The notes under the pieces are model-generated. The model was given only the letters and a program-made list of their open reading frames with translations, was not told the DNA's origin and searched no databases. 52,175 nucleotides of DNA from JAGBWK01 sp964462445 (GTDB lineage: Bacteria; Bacteroidota; Bacteroidia; Bacteroidales; Muribaculaceae), in assembly GCA_964462445.1 (NCBI GenBank), contig CAYWXG010000011.1, forward strand, positions 1-52,175. The letters are read 5' to 3'. This document shows, piece after piece, positions 16,902 through 26,004 of this stretch (positions within the stretch are counted from its first letter, which is position 1; every line of letters begins with the position of its first letter). The translations under genes were made by a program, and so were the position numbers.

Positions 16902-17582
16902 TTATTGAGGAGAGTCGGATTGTGTTGTGTCGGAAGAAGTGTTGTTGTTTTGAAAAGCAACTGTATCGAATCCGATGGGACGACGCTTGGCTCGTCGTTC
17001 AGTTTGTCGAGCATCGAGGTCGTGGTATTCGCGTCGTACAATGTCATGTGTATAAAAGAAAGAATTGAGTATAGTTTTGATATATTGGTCATTGTCGGGG
17101 CAAGCCGGGTGGAGCATGATATCATAACGGCTATGGAATGCTATATGATTGTTTTCATCGGGTTCCGACATTACAACTGTTGGCCCAAAACAATGATTGG
17201 CGGAGTTGATAGCTTCCTTTACTAAATATAGATTAGGATTATTGGCTTCAATTCCTGCCCAATATGGGTCCCAAATCCTTGCGTATCTGCTATGTTGTTC
17301 TTGGGGAAAAGAGAATTCGAATTTCTCGCCTTGAAATTCTACAAGGATTGTGGAGTCATCCATAAATTTAGGTTGACAACCAATAGATTTTAGCGAATTG
17401 AAAGCTATTTGTCGCGATGTTATAGATTCATAATCCGGCGAAGAATAGTCGGATTTATCGTTGTCGTTATAATTTCGATATTCGTCAGATTCATTGTCGG
17501 TTTTTTCTTTGTCGAAGAATACGTTGTGAATAATTGCGATTACAATTATTGCGCCAATAATGAAGATAGGATATGGTTCCAT
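16902..17582 (-). CDS. Hypothetical membrane-anchored protein
   Basis: I do not recognise this 226-residue protein. It has an N-terminal hydrophobic anchor (about 6-22), a low-complexity Asp/Asn/Tyr/Ser linker (about 24-55), a globular region (about 56-190) with a YbjN-like flavour (ITSRQIAFNSLKSIG, then FHSRYDIML), and a Ser/Thr/Asn-rich tail. The linker and tail suggest a domain held away from the membrane. It lies 14 bases upstream of the SanA-like gene on the same strand, so the two are probably cotranscribed and may share an envelope role. Confidence 0.6.
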   Translation of the reverse strand: MEPYPIFIIGAIIVIAIIHNVFFDKEKTDNESDEYRNYNDNDKSDYSSPDYESITSRQIAFNSLKSIGCQPKFMDDSTILVEFQGEKFEFSFPQEQHSRYARIWDPYWAGIEANNPNLYLVKEAINSANHCFGPTVVMSEPDENNHIAFHSRYDIMLHPACPDNDQYIKTILNSFFYTHDIVRREYHDLDARQTERRAKRRPIGFDTVAFQNNNTSSDTTQSDSPQ

Positions 17583-17686
17583 TTATTATGGTGATGTTTA
17601 AAAGTTTAAACTATAGTATAGATTTTGTTTGACGAATAAATCTCGGATAAACTTGCCATTTATTCCGTTTCTTTTTGGAATATTAT

Positions 17687-17785
17687 TTAATCTACTTCAT
17701 AAGTAAGTAAAGAATAAAAGGCAAGTGCTATGAAACAAATAAGCACAAACAGGATTATTCCTATTATTTTATGTCCTTTTTTCAT
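17687..17785 (-). CDS. Small single-span membrane protein (32 residues)
   Basis: A short open frame starting ATG-AAA-AAA-GGA encodes a classic small membrane protein: a positively charged N-terminus (MKKGHK), one 20-residue hydrophobic helix (IIGIILFVLICFIALAFYSL) and a short tail ending EVD. It lies between the TPR-protease gene and the hypothetical membrane-anchored gene, all on the minus strand. Base pattern and topology make it a likely real gene, but no family is recognised. Confidence 0.5.
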   Translation of the reverse strand: MKKGHKIIGIILFVLICFIALAFYSLLTYEVD

Positions 17786-17865
17786 TTTAAATTATGTTGG
17801 TTAAATGGTAGTTGAAATGATTTTATTTGTAATACCGGAATAATGTAAAAGGTAAATGTCAAGAA

Positions 17866-17909
17866 GAAAAAGCAAAGCAGTGTCGAGTCTATATGCCCGA
17901 CTCGACACT
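17866..17909 (-). terminator. Terminator after TPR-protease gene
   Basis: The minus strand reads a perfect 11-bp stem AGTGTCGAGTC / GACTCGACACT followed by a T-rich tract (GCTTTGCTTTTTCTT). It lies about 18 bases past the stop at 17927. Confidence 0.8.
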
Positions 17910-17926
17910 ATAACATCAAGTCAGAG

Positions 17927-19972
17927 TTACTTTGCTTCGGTGTGTGTGATTCGAAGTATTTTTAGATTATTATCAATTTCTATTTTCCCCAGTTTCTTCA
18001 GCACAGATTGCCCTAATAGCAATGGCGCTTTTTGATTTTTCACAACAGATGCTTTTATATTTGAAAGTTTAAGACCACCAAATTCCACTGTTCGAAGGTT
18101 GATTATAGTTCCCTCGCTGATATCTCCATCGGCAGTTATGTAGTTTTGCTTTCCTTGAAAATCCTGTTGGGATAAGTAGCCGTTTTTAAGCATAAATGCA
18201 GCTTCTACATTTGAAATTGAAAAATCGCTCGCTCCTGTATCAAAAACGAAGTGCAACGGCAGATTATTTATAGTGCATTTTACTTTACAAATGTTGTTTT
18301 CGTTTGTGAAAGGAACTTCAACAACAGTTTCAATGAAATCGTTATCGCTTTTATCCGCGACCTCGCTTGAATGTCGTTCTTTATAGGTTTTAATTAGTTC
18401 GTTGAATTCCGGTAGAGAACGCAAAGCATTCAGGTCATCGTCATTTTCGATGTGTTTGAATCTCCGAAATCCAAGATCTAATGACTTTCTTAGCATTTCA
18501 ATGGAAGTCTCTAATCTCCCCATGCGAGCATATAAACAAGTGGCATCATAATAATTACCGGCATCTGTGCTATCGGCTTCGATGATTCGATTCATAAAAT
18601 CGATAGCTTTTTCATTGTCCCCAAGTGCCATATAAGCATAATGGGCGCAAGAACTATTTCCCGGAATAGTGTCAAGTTCAATTACTTTCTTATAATCGGC
18701 AATCGATAACTCGTTCTCGCCTTTATCTCTATACATGTCTGCTCTGCCCAAATAAGCATAAGCGTAAGTAGGATCTAAGGCTATTGCCATTGAGTAATCA
18801 TTGATTGCCCCATCATAATCGGCAGAATTATCTTTGTAGAATCCTCTGCGATAGTATCCTCCAAAAAACTCCGGATTAGCTTCTATGTATTTATCCAATT
18901 GGGATATGGCCTCTTTCGTTTCCCCTAATTCATAAAGTAAGTCGGCTCGTACCATCATATAGTCCGAATCAATAGAATCTATTTCGAGTGAGATGTCAAT
19001 ATTCTTTAGCGCAGCGTCATAGTCGCCTAATATCCCATAGCAATAAGCTATTCTAAATGTGGCAACCGAAGATCTTTCCTTTTCAAAGCAGTTTTTATAC
19101 TGTTCGATGGCAGCATTATAGCGTTTCGTATGTTCGTAGATTATTCCTAAGCAATATGGCCAATATCCATCATTTCCCCGCTTATTACATTGAATCTTCA
19201 TTCTTGTTTCAAGCTCAATGAAAGCCGAGTCGGCAACATTTTGCATTAAGTAAAAAGCTTTATCATCATAATCAATTTCCAAAGCTTTTATTATATCAGA
19301 GATAGCCTCATTGTAACGGTGTAATGCCATATAGCTTTCTGCGCGAAACGAGTACGCCAGTGAATAATCACTTGCAAGTTTAATCGCATAGTCATAATGA
19401 GCTATTGCATTCTCATATTCTTTGCGAGCATCATCATTGCGCCCCAATCCCATATATCCGTATAAACTTCCTTCGTTGAGAGAAATGATTGCATTGTAAT
19501 CAGCTTCGGCTAAATCATATTTCTCTTGTTCATAATAAATCTGAGCTCGGTTTTCATAAAGATCTTCATCCTCGGGGGAGTATTTTAAAGCTTCCGTATA
19601 ATCCGCAACAGCCTTATCTTTTTCACTTAGACCTTTATAAATCTCAGCGCGCAAACTATAGGCGAAGGACTTAAATTCCTTGTCGTTTTTAGGAAGATGC
19701 TTAATTGACAAATTTACTGCGGTTAGGGCTTTTCCATACTCCTTATTATATGCTCTTATTGAAGCTATCCACGCAAGAGCATATCCATTTTTCGGATTTT
19801 CATCAATTTCTTTGTTAAGAAAATCAAGCCCTTCTTCAAATTGGTTGTTATTGATTGCTTCAATACCTCTCAAGAAGTTGTAGGATTCCGGGCGTTGAAT
19901 ATCCTCCTTTGCGAATATTGGTTGCATTGTGCAAAATACGAGCGCCAAAGTAATAAAGATTTGTTTAATCAT
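17927..19972 (-). CDS. Secreted TPR protein with C-terminal retropepsin-like aspartic protease domain
   Basis: A signal peptide (1-21, ending IFA-KE) is followed by about twelve TPR units (about 30-520), recognisable from repeated phrases such as A-x-ADYTEALKYSPEDEDLY, YAYAYLGRADMYRDKGE and the YDEAI/YNEAI type of helix A. The C-terminal 130 residues form a single retropepsin-like domain with the active-site FDTGAS (Asp578) and the second strand signature PLLLGQSVLKKLG. Such domains act as dimers, so one Asp per chain is normal. It is probably periplasmic. Substrate unknown; the TPR array may recruit partners. The gene has its own terminator, and small membrane-protein genes lie on either side. 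Confidence 0.82.
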   Translation of the reverse strand: MIKQIFITLALVFCTMQPIFAKEDIQRPESYNFLRGIEAINNNQFEEGLDFLNKEIDENPKNGYALAWIASIRAYNKEYGKALTAVNLSIKHLPKNDKEFKSFAYSLRAEIYKGLSEKDKAVADYTEALKYSPEDEDLYENRAQIYYEQEKYDLAEADYNAIISLNEGSLYGYMGLGRNDDARKEYENAIAHYDYAIKLASDYSLAYSFRAESYMALHRYNEAISDIIKALEIDYDDKAFYLMQNVADSAFIELETRMKIQCNKRGNDGYWPYCLGIIYEHTKRYNAAIEQYKNCFEKERSSVATFRIAYCYGILGDYDAALKNIDISLEIDSIDSDYMMVRADLLYELGETKEAISQLDKYIEANPEFFGGYYRRGFYKDNSADYDGAINDYSMAIALDPTYAYAYLGRADMYRDKGENELSIADYKKVIELDTIPGNSSCAHYAYMALGDNEKAIDFMNRIIEADSTDAGNYYDATCLYARMGRLETSIEMLRKSLDLGFRRFKHIENDDDLNALRSLPEFNELIKTYKERHSSEVADKSDNDFIETVVEVPFTNENNICKVKCTINNLPLHFVFDTGASDFSISNVEAAFMLKNGYLSQQDFQGKQNYITADGDISEGTIINLRTVEFGGLKLSNIKASVVKNQKAPLLLGQSVLKKLGKIEIDNNLKILRITHTEAK

Positions 19973-20095
19973 GTTTCTTAAAATGTATAGATGATTTAAT
20001 ACTCATATTATTGGTAATTTAATTTGTTTCCAACGAATAATACCAAAATACGTTTATATGTAAATTTATGCTCCTCCGATTGAAATTATGTAAAA
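19973..20095 (-). other. Upstream region of TPR-protease gene
   Basis: This 123-base A/T-rich gap separates the 50-residue membrane protein from the TPR-protease gene on the same strand. No clean TAnnTTTG motif or hairpin is seen, in agreement with read-through from the upstream promoter. Confidence 0.35.
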
Positions 20096-20248
20096 TCAAT
20101 TTAATCCGGCAATTAATAGAATCGCCCAACCGATAGCAATCGCTTTATCTCCAAGTCCACCTCTGCATAGCATTGTAATTGGCCAAAAAATATCGAAATT
20201 GCTGATCCAAAGCATAAACACGTAAATTATAATAGCTAATGTCAACAT
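20096..20248 (-). CDS. Small two-span membrane protein (50 residues)
   Basis: An open frame of 50 codons starting MLTLAIIIYVFMLW and ending LIAGLN encodes two hydrophobic helices (about 3-18 and 36-48) joined by a loop with WPITMLCRGGLGDK. It lies upstream of the TPR-protease gene on the same strand and has a good promoter (20431-20460) about 180 bases before it. No family is recognised. It may be the first gene of a short transcript running into the TPR-protease gene, which starts 124 bases beyond its stop; that gap holds only A/T-rich DNA. Confidence 0.45.
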   Translation of the reverse strand: MLTLAIIIYVFMLWISNFDIFWPITMLCRGGLGDKAIAIGWAILLIAGLN

Positions 20249-20430
20249 AATTGTTATGTTTTAATTGTTAAGACTTCTTGTTGTCGGACAATGCAAAATT
20301 ATGATGCCATTTTTGTCACTCCAAGGAAAACTAATTTTCAAGGCTTGCAAAATAGGACTTCATGGATTTTTAATTTTAAGAGTTGATTATAAAAATGTTT
20401 TATTGGTTATGTTTATGCGTTAAAATTACG

Positions 20431-20460
20431 CAAAGATAAAAGTTGATTTTAAATAACCAA
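20431..20460 (-). promoter_or_regulatory. Promoter overlapped by a palindrome
   Basis: On the minus strand TTG (20460-20458), a 19-base spacer and TATCTTTG (20438-20431) match the consensus. The -33 element is inside one arm of the long inverted repeat at 20457-20493, so the palindrome may be an operator as well as a terminator of the upstream lipoprotein gene. Confidence 0.55.
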
Positions 20461-20493
20461 ATATTTTGCGTAAATTACACGCAAAATATTTGG
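20457..20493. repeat. Perfect 15-bp inverted repeat
   Basis: CCAAATATTTTGCGT and ACGCAAAATATTTGG are separated by 7 bases. It is the strongest palindrome of this gene-poor stretch (20249-20600), which otherwise holds a promoter, a roughly 175-base leader and small hairpins. Confidence 0.8.
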
Positions 20494-20600
20494 CTTTGTC
20501 GGTTAATCTTTTGCGCCAATATTGGTTAATATATTGTAGATAAAGGGTTTATAAGGTTAAAAAAGCGAAATTGCCATATATTGGTGCAAGAGAAATTTAA

Positions 20601-20714
20601 TTAGCGATTCATCACGTTGTGTCTGGGGTTATCGTAATACGAACCTGAGGAACACGCGCTAAACGAGATTGCAATTAAAGATGCAATTGCAGTGAGGAGG
20701 AAAATTTTTTTCAT
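20601..20714 (-). CDS. Small lipoprotein (37 residues)
   Basis: From the ATG at 20714 the frame reads MKKIFLLTAIASLIAISFSA-CSSG, a lipoprotein signal peptide with Cys21 as the lipidated residue, followed by only 17 residues (SSGSYYDNPRHNVMNR). An upstream in-frame start would add an unlikely aromatic-rich extension. A TAAATTTG -7 element lies at 20758-20751, giving a leader of about 30 bases. Very small lipoproteins of this form are common in Bacteroidales; the function is unknown. Confidence 0.62.
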   Translation of the reverse strand: MKKIFLLTAIASLIAISFSACSSGSYYDNPRHNVMNR

Positions 20715-21041
20715 TGCAGTGATAAATTGATGGTGAGAAAATTTGTTATACAAATTTAAATACCAAAAATGAAAAAAGGTAAACAAGAAAAGCGGATTGT
20801 ATGAAATGGTGGAATTATTGTATGAAATGATTTGTATGGGATGAAATCGTAATATTGTCCATTAATTGAAAATTTTTATCCATTGTGAAGGGGGATATAA
20901 GGTAGTAATTTTGCAGTTGAATCAATATGCCGTTGCATTACCTTTAAAGTAGTTTAATAAGATAAAAAAATAAAATAGACAGAAGAGTGGAGCCGGCGAT
21001 ATTGAGCAACGTCTTCCTAAAACAAACAACTTAACATTATC
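20715..21041. other. Divergent intergenic region
   Basis: This 327-base region separates the small lipoprotein (minus) from the sugar transporter (plus). It contains the lipoprotein -7 element (20751-20758), the transporter promoter (20883-20913) and an A-rich leader of about 120 bases with no further gene. Confidence 0.6.
20883..20913 (+). promoter_or_regulatory. Promoter of sugar transporter operon
   Basis: TTG at 20883-20885, a 20-base spacer and TAATTTTG at 20906-20913 match the Bacteroidetes consensus. It leaves a leader of about 120 bases before the ATG at 21042. Confidence 0.65.
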
Positions 21042-22433
21042 ATGAAATCTTACAATCGTTTATTCGTATTCTTTATCTGTTTGGTATCGGCGATGGGCGG
21101 TTTGCTCTTTGGCTACGATTGGGTGGTGATAGGAGGAGCAAAGCCTTTTTATGAAGCCTTTTTCGGCATCGCCAATGATTCGGGTCAGCAGGCGTGGGCG
21201 ATGTCGTCGGCAATATTGGGCTGTTTGCTCGGAGCAACCACAGCCGGCATGTTGGCCGACCGCTTTGGGCGCAGGCCTTTGCTTGTGATAGCAGCGGCAA
21301 TTTTTTTGTTGTCGGCATACACGACAGGTGCATTTAATGTGTATTCGGGCTTTATTTGGGCACGATTAATCGGAGGTATTGCAATTGGTATAGCGTCGGC
21401 ACTTTCTCCAATGTATATTGCAGAAGTTGCGCCGACAAGCATACGCGGAAAGTTGGTGACACTTAATCAAATGACGATAGTGTTGGGTATATTGGGCGCA
21501 CAAATTGTCAATATGCTCATAGCGGAACCGATACCGGACAATATTACAGATGAAGCATTTTTGAGTACATGGAATTGTCAATCCGGATGGCGATGGATGT
21601 TCTGGGCTGAAGCATTTCCGGCTGCATTATTCTTGATTTTGGCGTTCTTTATTCCGGAGAGTCCGCGTTGGTTGACAACGACCGGTCGCTCGGAACGCGC
21701 AATGAATGTGTTCACAAAAATCGGAGGGCGCAGTTATGCCGAAGAGAGCATCACGCAGGTGAAAATGGCAGAAGAGGCAAATCGTGGCAATGTAGGGTTG
21801 CGAGGATTGTTCTCACGTCGCTATTCGTTGGTGTTGGTGCTGGGTATCGTAATTGCAGTGTTCCAACAATGGTGTGGTACAAATGTGATATTTAACTATG
21901 CTCAGGAGATATTCCAAAATGCGGGATTCTCGATAGGAGATATGTTATTTAATATCGTAGTAACTGGTGTTGCTAATGTGATATTTACAGTAGTGGCAAT
22001 CTTTACAGTGGAGAAATGGGGCCGTCGTCGATTGATGTTGTTTGGCGCAATAGGGTTGGGCGGCATTTACTTGATATTGGGGATATGCTACTTTATGCAA
22101 GTGAGCGGTATGTTGATGGTGATATGCGTAGTTGCGGCAATATCGTGCTATGCAATGACACTTGGACCTATTACATGGGTGCTGCTTGCGGAATTGTTCC
22201 CCAATAAGATTAGAGCGGTAGCGATGGGTGTTTGTACGTTTGCGTTGTGGGCAGGTTGCTTCACGTTGACATATTCATTCCCGAAACTTAATGAATGGCT
22301 TGGCTCGTATGGCACATTCTGGGTGTATGCCGCAATCTGTTTTGCCGGATTTATTTATCTGAAACTACGTTTGCCCGAGACGAAAGGAAAATCCCTTGAA
22401 GAGCTTGAAAAAGAACTTGTCAAGAAGGATTGA
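21042..22433 (+). CDS. MFS sugar porter (XylE/GalP-like)
   Basis: Predicted proton-linked sugar transporter of the inner membrane, 463 residues with 12 helices. Sugar-porter signatures are clear: GGLLFGYDW in TM1, DRFGRRPLL after TM2, a TM4-5 loop with RLIGGIAIG, PESPRWL after TM6, QQWCGTN in TM7, WGRRRLML after TM8 and PETKGKSLEELE at the end. The sugar cannot be read off. The next gene, a DUF5107-TPR protein, follows after 133 bases and a terminator, suggesting a shared role in sugar or glycoside use with lowered expression of the second gene. Confidence 0.9.
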   Translation: MKSYNRLFVFFICLVSAMGGLLFGYDWVVIGGAKPFYEAFFGIANDSGQQAWAMSSAILGCLLGATTAGMLADRFGRRPLLVIAAAIFLLSAYTTGAFNVYSGFIWARLIGGIAIGIASALSPMYIAEVAPTSIRGKLVTLNQMTIVLGILGAQIVNMLIAEPIPDNITDEAFLSTWNCQSGWRWMFWAEAFPAALFLILAFFIPESPRWLTTTGRSERAMNVFTKIGGRSYAEESITQVKMAEEANRGNVGLRGLFSRRYSLVLVLGIVIAVFQQWCGTNVIFNYAQEIFQNAGFSIGDMLFNIVVTGVANVIFTVVAIFTVEKWGRRRLMLFGAIGLGGIYLILGICYFMQVSGMLMVICVVAAISCYAMTLGPITWVLLAELFPNKIRAVAMGVCTFALWAGCFTLTYSFPKLNEWLGSYGTFWVYAAICFAGFIYLKLRLPETKGKSLEELEKELVKKD

Positions 22434-22488
22434 TAACCGTAATTTAGTAGAACTTCCTAATTAACAAATCTAAATATAACACAATTAT

Positions 22489-22543
22489 AGGGCGTGACAG
22501 ATAATGAGGGTAATAGGTATATACAATCTGCACGCCCTTTTTC
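22489..22543 (+). terminator. Terminator between transporter and DUF5107 gene
   Basis: Arms AGGGCGTG-a-CAGAT and ATCTG-CACGCCCT pair with a 23-base loop and are followed by five T bases. It lies 23 bases before the next start codon, so it could also act as a conditional attenuator. Confidence 0.7.
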
Positions 22544-22566
22544 TAAAAGCTAAAAAATAAAGAGAT

Positions 22567-25500
22567 ATGGTAAAAGCATGGAGAGAGAAGGTGGTAATCC
22601 CTACTTATCAACCGGGAGAACCTGAGAAGAATCCTATATTTTTAGAAAAACGAGTTTATCAAGGTTCGTCGGGTGTGGTGTACCCCTATCCTGTAATAGA
22701 ATCTATATCCGATACGAAGACCGATGTGGAGTATGATGCGGTGTGGATTGAAAATGAGTATATTAAAGTGATGATATTGCCCCAATTGGGAGGTCGTGTG
22801 CAGATGGCCTATGATAAGGTGCGTCAACGTCATTTTATCTATTATAATCAAGTAATTAAGCCGGCGCTTGTAGGGTTGGCAGGGCCATGGATTTCCGGTG
22901 GTATAGAATTTAATTGGCCCCAGCATCATCGTCCGTCGACATTTATGCCCGTGGATTGCAAAATTGAGGAGCTTGCCGATGGCGGAGTTACAGTGTGGGT
23001 CAACGAAAGAGAACGTATGTTCCACCAAAAAGGTATGGCCGGCTTTACACTTCGTCCCGGAAAAGCGTATTTGGAAATCAAGGGGGTGCTCTATAATCCG
23101 ACTCCGCTGCCACAAACATTTTTGTGGTGGGCAAATCCGGCGGTAGCTGTTAATGATTACTATCAAAGTGTGTTCCCGACCGATGTTAATGCGGTGTTTG
23201 ACCATGGCAAGCGTGCGGTGAGCTCGTTCCCAATTGCAACCGGGACTTACTATAAGATGGACTATTCGGCAGGAGTTGATATTTCTAACTATAAGAATAT
23301 CAAGGTGCCGACATCTTATATGGCAGTCAATTCGAAGTATAATTTCGAGGGGGGCTATGAAAATGATACACGCGCAGGCATGCTTCATGTGGCTTCGCAC
23401 CATGTGTCGCCCGGCAAGAAGCAATGGACTTGGGGAAATGGCGATTTCGGTCGCGCCTGGGACAGAAATCTCACTGATGAAGATGGTCCATATATCGAAT
23501 TGATGGCGGGTGTATATACCGAAAATCAGCCCGACTTCACTTGGCTCATGCCCTTTGAAGAGAAATCGTTCACGCAGTATTTCCTTCCTTATCGCGAACT
23601 TGGTATAGTAAAAAATGCGTCGAAAGATGTGCTGTTGAATATTGACCCGGCAGGTGAAGGCAAGGTGAATTTAAAACTTTTCGCAACTTCAAAGTTGACT
23701 ATTAATATCAAATTAGCAACCGATGCGGGAGTAGAAATTGCCAATCAGGTAGAGACTCTTTCTCCTGAGAAGATTTATGACGAGGTAATTGCTATCGGAG
23801 ATGCTACATTCGATACATTGAATGTCGTAATTACAGATACGTGCGGACGCGAATTGCTAACATGGCACGCTGAGCCGGCTGATATTCGCCCTATTCCTGA
23901 TTCGGCAGAGGCAGCTCTCCGTCCTGATGAAATCAAGACCGTGGAGCAACTATTCCTTACGGCTCAACATTTGGAGCAATATCGCCACGCAACATTCAAT
24001 CCTGTAGATTATTATGAGGAGGGATTGCGCCGCGATCCGATGGATATGCGTTGTAATAATGCATTGGGGTTGTGGTACATACGCAAAGGTCGCTTCGACA
24101 AAGCAGAGCCATATTTGCGCACTGCTGTGAAGGTGATAACTCGTCGCAATCCTAACCCCTACGATGGGGAGCCAATTTTCAATCTCGGCTTGGCTTTGAA
24201 ATATCAGGGTAGATATTCAGAGGCTTATGATAGATTCTATAAGTCGACATGGAATGCAGCATGGCAAGATGCGGGGTATATGGCATGCGCTCAGATTTCA
24301 TCTTTACGGGGTCGATTGGATGATGCATTATATGAAGTGGACCGTTCGCTTATTCGCAATTGGCACAACCATGTGGCACGAGCACTTAAAGCTAATATCT
24401 TAAATCGCATGGGACGCAAAGAGGAGGCAGCGGAATGCTGTGCGGCGGCACTTGAAATTGACCCCTTCAACTTTGGTTGTTTGTATGAATCGGGGAATAT
24501 GGTGGCAATGCGCGAGTTGATGCGCGGTGATGCAAACGATTATGACCAAGTGGCACTTGACTATGTTGCGGCCGGATGCTGGCAAGATGCACTCAACGTG
24601 TGGAATATTGCAATCGAGGAGAATGCTACGACACCGATGACACGTTATTATATGGGTTATTGTCTTGCTAATCAAGGGAAAAAGGCAGAAGCTAAGGCAA
24701 TGTATGAGGAAGCGGCGAAAGTGTCGCCCGACTTCTGTTTCCCCAACCGTTTGGAGGCAGTGTTGGCGCTTAATGAGGGGATGAAGCTTAACCCCGAAGA
24801 TGCTAATGCGCCATATTATCTTGGCAACCTTTATTATGATAAGCGTCAGTATGATTTGGCAATAGCACTTTGGAGAAAGTCGGCAGAACTTAATCCGCAA
24901 TTCCCGACAGTGTGGCGAAATCTTGCACTTGCAACATTCAATAAGTTGAATGAAAATGAGGTTGCGGTGGAAATGATGGAGCGAGCATTCAGCCTTGACA
25001 CTACCGACGCGCGCATCTTGATGGAGTTAGACCAATTGTACAAACGTCTTGGACGAGACCATGCCGAGCGATTGGCGTTCCTTGAAAAATATCCCGAACT
25101 GATTGTACGTCGCGACGACTTGTTGTTGGAACAAATCACTTTGCTCAACCTGACAGGAGAGTATCATCGGGCTATTGAATTGCTCGATGCGCATATATTC
25201 CACCCATGGGAGGGGGGCGAAGGAAAAGTGCCGGCGCAGTATCAATATAGTCGCATCGCGCTTGCCAAAGACGCAATAGCGGCAGGACGAGCAGAAGATG
25301 CCATTCGTTGGCTCAATGAGTGTTTGGTTTATCCGCACCATCTTGGCGAAGGTAAGCTTCACGGTGCGCTCGATAATGATATATTGTATTTGCTCGGAAA
25401 AGCTTATGAGGCGCTTGGCGAGATGGAAAAAGCGCGCGAAATGTGGGAGACCGGCACTGTGGCTCCGCTGGAACCGGCAGCTGCGCTCTACTACAATGAT

Positions 25501-25833
25501 GCCGCTCCCGATAAGCTATTCTATGCTGGAATGTGTGAGCTTGCATTGGGTAATACCGACAAAGCTCGTGGTCGCTTCAATCGCTTGATTACGTATGGAG
25601 AGCAACATATATTTGATGATGTCAAGCCCGACTATTTCGCAGTGTCGTTGCCCGACTTGTTGATATGGGAAAGCGATTTGAACACGGCCAATGAGGTGCA
25701 TTGTCGCTATATGATGGCATTGGGACACTATGGTATGGGTAATGAGGAAAAAGCTCGTACGTTTCTATCATCGGCGAAAGCATTGAATTGTAACCATGTG
25801 GGAATTAATGCATTTTCATCGTTTATAAAATAA
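22567..25833 (+). CDS. DUF5107 domain protein with TPR array
   Basis: Cytoplasmic-looking protein of 1088 residues without signal peptide. Residues about 40-340 form the DUF5107 region, with a galactose-mutarotase-like flavour: NEYIKVMILPQLGGRV, GPWISGGIEFNWPQHHRPST and FLWWANPAV. The rest (about 470-1080) is a chain of TPR units, for example YYEEGLRRDPMDMRCNNALG, FNLGLALKYQGRYSEAYDRF and APYYLGNLYYDKRQYDLAI. Together with the sugar porter upstream it probably processes an imported sugar or glycoside, but no reaction is assigned here. It ends with its own terminator at 25851-25894. Confidence 0.85.
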   Translation: MVKAWREKVVIPTYQPGEPEKNPIFLEKRVYQGSSGVVYPYPVIESISDTKTDVEYDAVWIENEYIKVMILPQLGGRVQMAYDKVRQRHFIYYNQVIKPALVGLAGPWISGGIEFNWPQHHRPSTFMPVDCKIEELADGGVTVWVNERERMFHQKGMAGFTLRPGKAYLEIKGVLYNPTPLPQTFLWWANPAVAVNDYYQSVFPTDVNAVFDHGKRAVSSFPIATGTYYKMDYSAGVDISNYKNIKVPTSYMAVNSKYNFEGGYENDTRAGMLHVASHHVSPGKKQWTWGNGDFGRAWDRNLTDEDGPYIELMAGVYTENQPDFTWLMPFEEKSFTQYFLPYRELGIVKNASKDVLLNIDPAGEGKVNLKLFATSKLTINIKLATDAGVEIANQVETLSPEKIYDEVIAIGDATFDTLNVVITDTCGRELLTWHAEPADIRPIPDSAEAALRPDEIKTVEQLFLTAQHLEQYRHATFNPVDYYEEGLRRDPMDMRCNNALGLWYIRKGRFDKAEPYLRTAVKVITRRNPNPYDGEPIFNLGLALKYQGRYSEAYDRFYKSTWNAAWQDAGYMACAQISSLRGRLDDALYEVDRSLIRNWHNHVARALKANILNRMGRKEEAAECCAAALEIDPFNFGCLYESGNMVAMRELMRGDANDYDQVALDYVAAGCWQDALNVWNIAIEENATTPMTRYYMGYCLANQGKKAEAKAMYEEAAKVSPDFCFPNRLEAVLALNEGMKLNPEDANAPYYLGNLYYDKRQYDLAIALWRKSAELNPQFPTVWRNLALATFNKLNENEVAVEMMERAFSLDTTDARILMELDQLYKRLGRDHAERLAFLEKYPELIVRRDDLLLEQITLLNLTGEYHRAIELLDAHIFHPWEGGEGKVPAQYQYSRIALAKDAIAAGRAEDAIRWLNECLVYPHHLGEGKLHGALDNDILYLLGKAYEALGEMEKAREMWETGTVAPLEPAAALYYNDAAPDKLFYAGMCELALGNTDKARGRFNRLITYGEQHIFDDVKPDYFAVSLPDLLIWESDLNTANEVHCRYMMALGHYGMGNEEKARTFLSSAKALNCNHVGINAFSSFIK

Positions 25834-25850
25834 GTTGTTTGGGTGAGTTA

Positions 25851-25894
25851 GCGAAAGGGGTATGGTGAACATGATTCGCTATGCCCCTTTCTGA
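25851..25894 (+). terminator. Terminator after DUF5107 gene
   Basis: The stem GAAAGGGGTAT / ATGCCCCTTTC (one wobble) with an inner pairing surrounds a 17-base loop. It lies about 20 bases past the stop and closes the sugar-transporter unit before the polysaccharide promoter. Confidence 0.65.
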
Positions 25895-25973
25895 TTGTAG
25901 CAACTTAAAATGTTAGAATATCCGCATTTAAGAATCTAAAGGGAATTTGTGGGCATAAAATGATGATAAATTT

Positions 25974-26004
25974 TTGGAAAACTTAACATAAATATTTACC
26001 TTTG
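25974..26004 (+). promoter_or_regulatory. Promoter of polysaccharide locus
   Basis: TTG at 25974-25976, a 20-base spacer and TACCTTTG at 25997-26004 match the consensus. No flanking inverted repeats of the recombinase-switch type are evident around it, so the promoter looks fixed rather than invertible. Confidence 0.7.

Noticed and set aside
22642..23424. Open frame of 260 codons opposite the DUF5107 gene
   Set aside because: Shadow frame rich in Ile, His and Arg with no domain; the plus-strand protein is clearly real.
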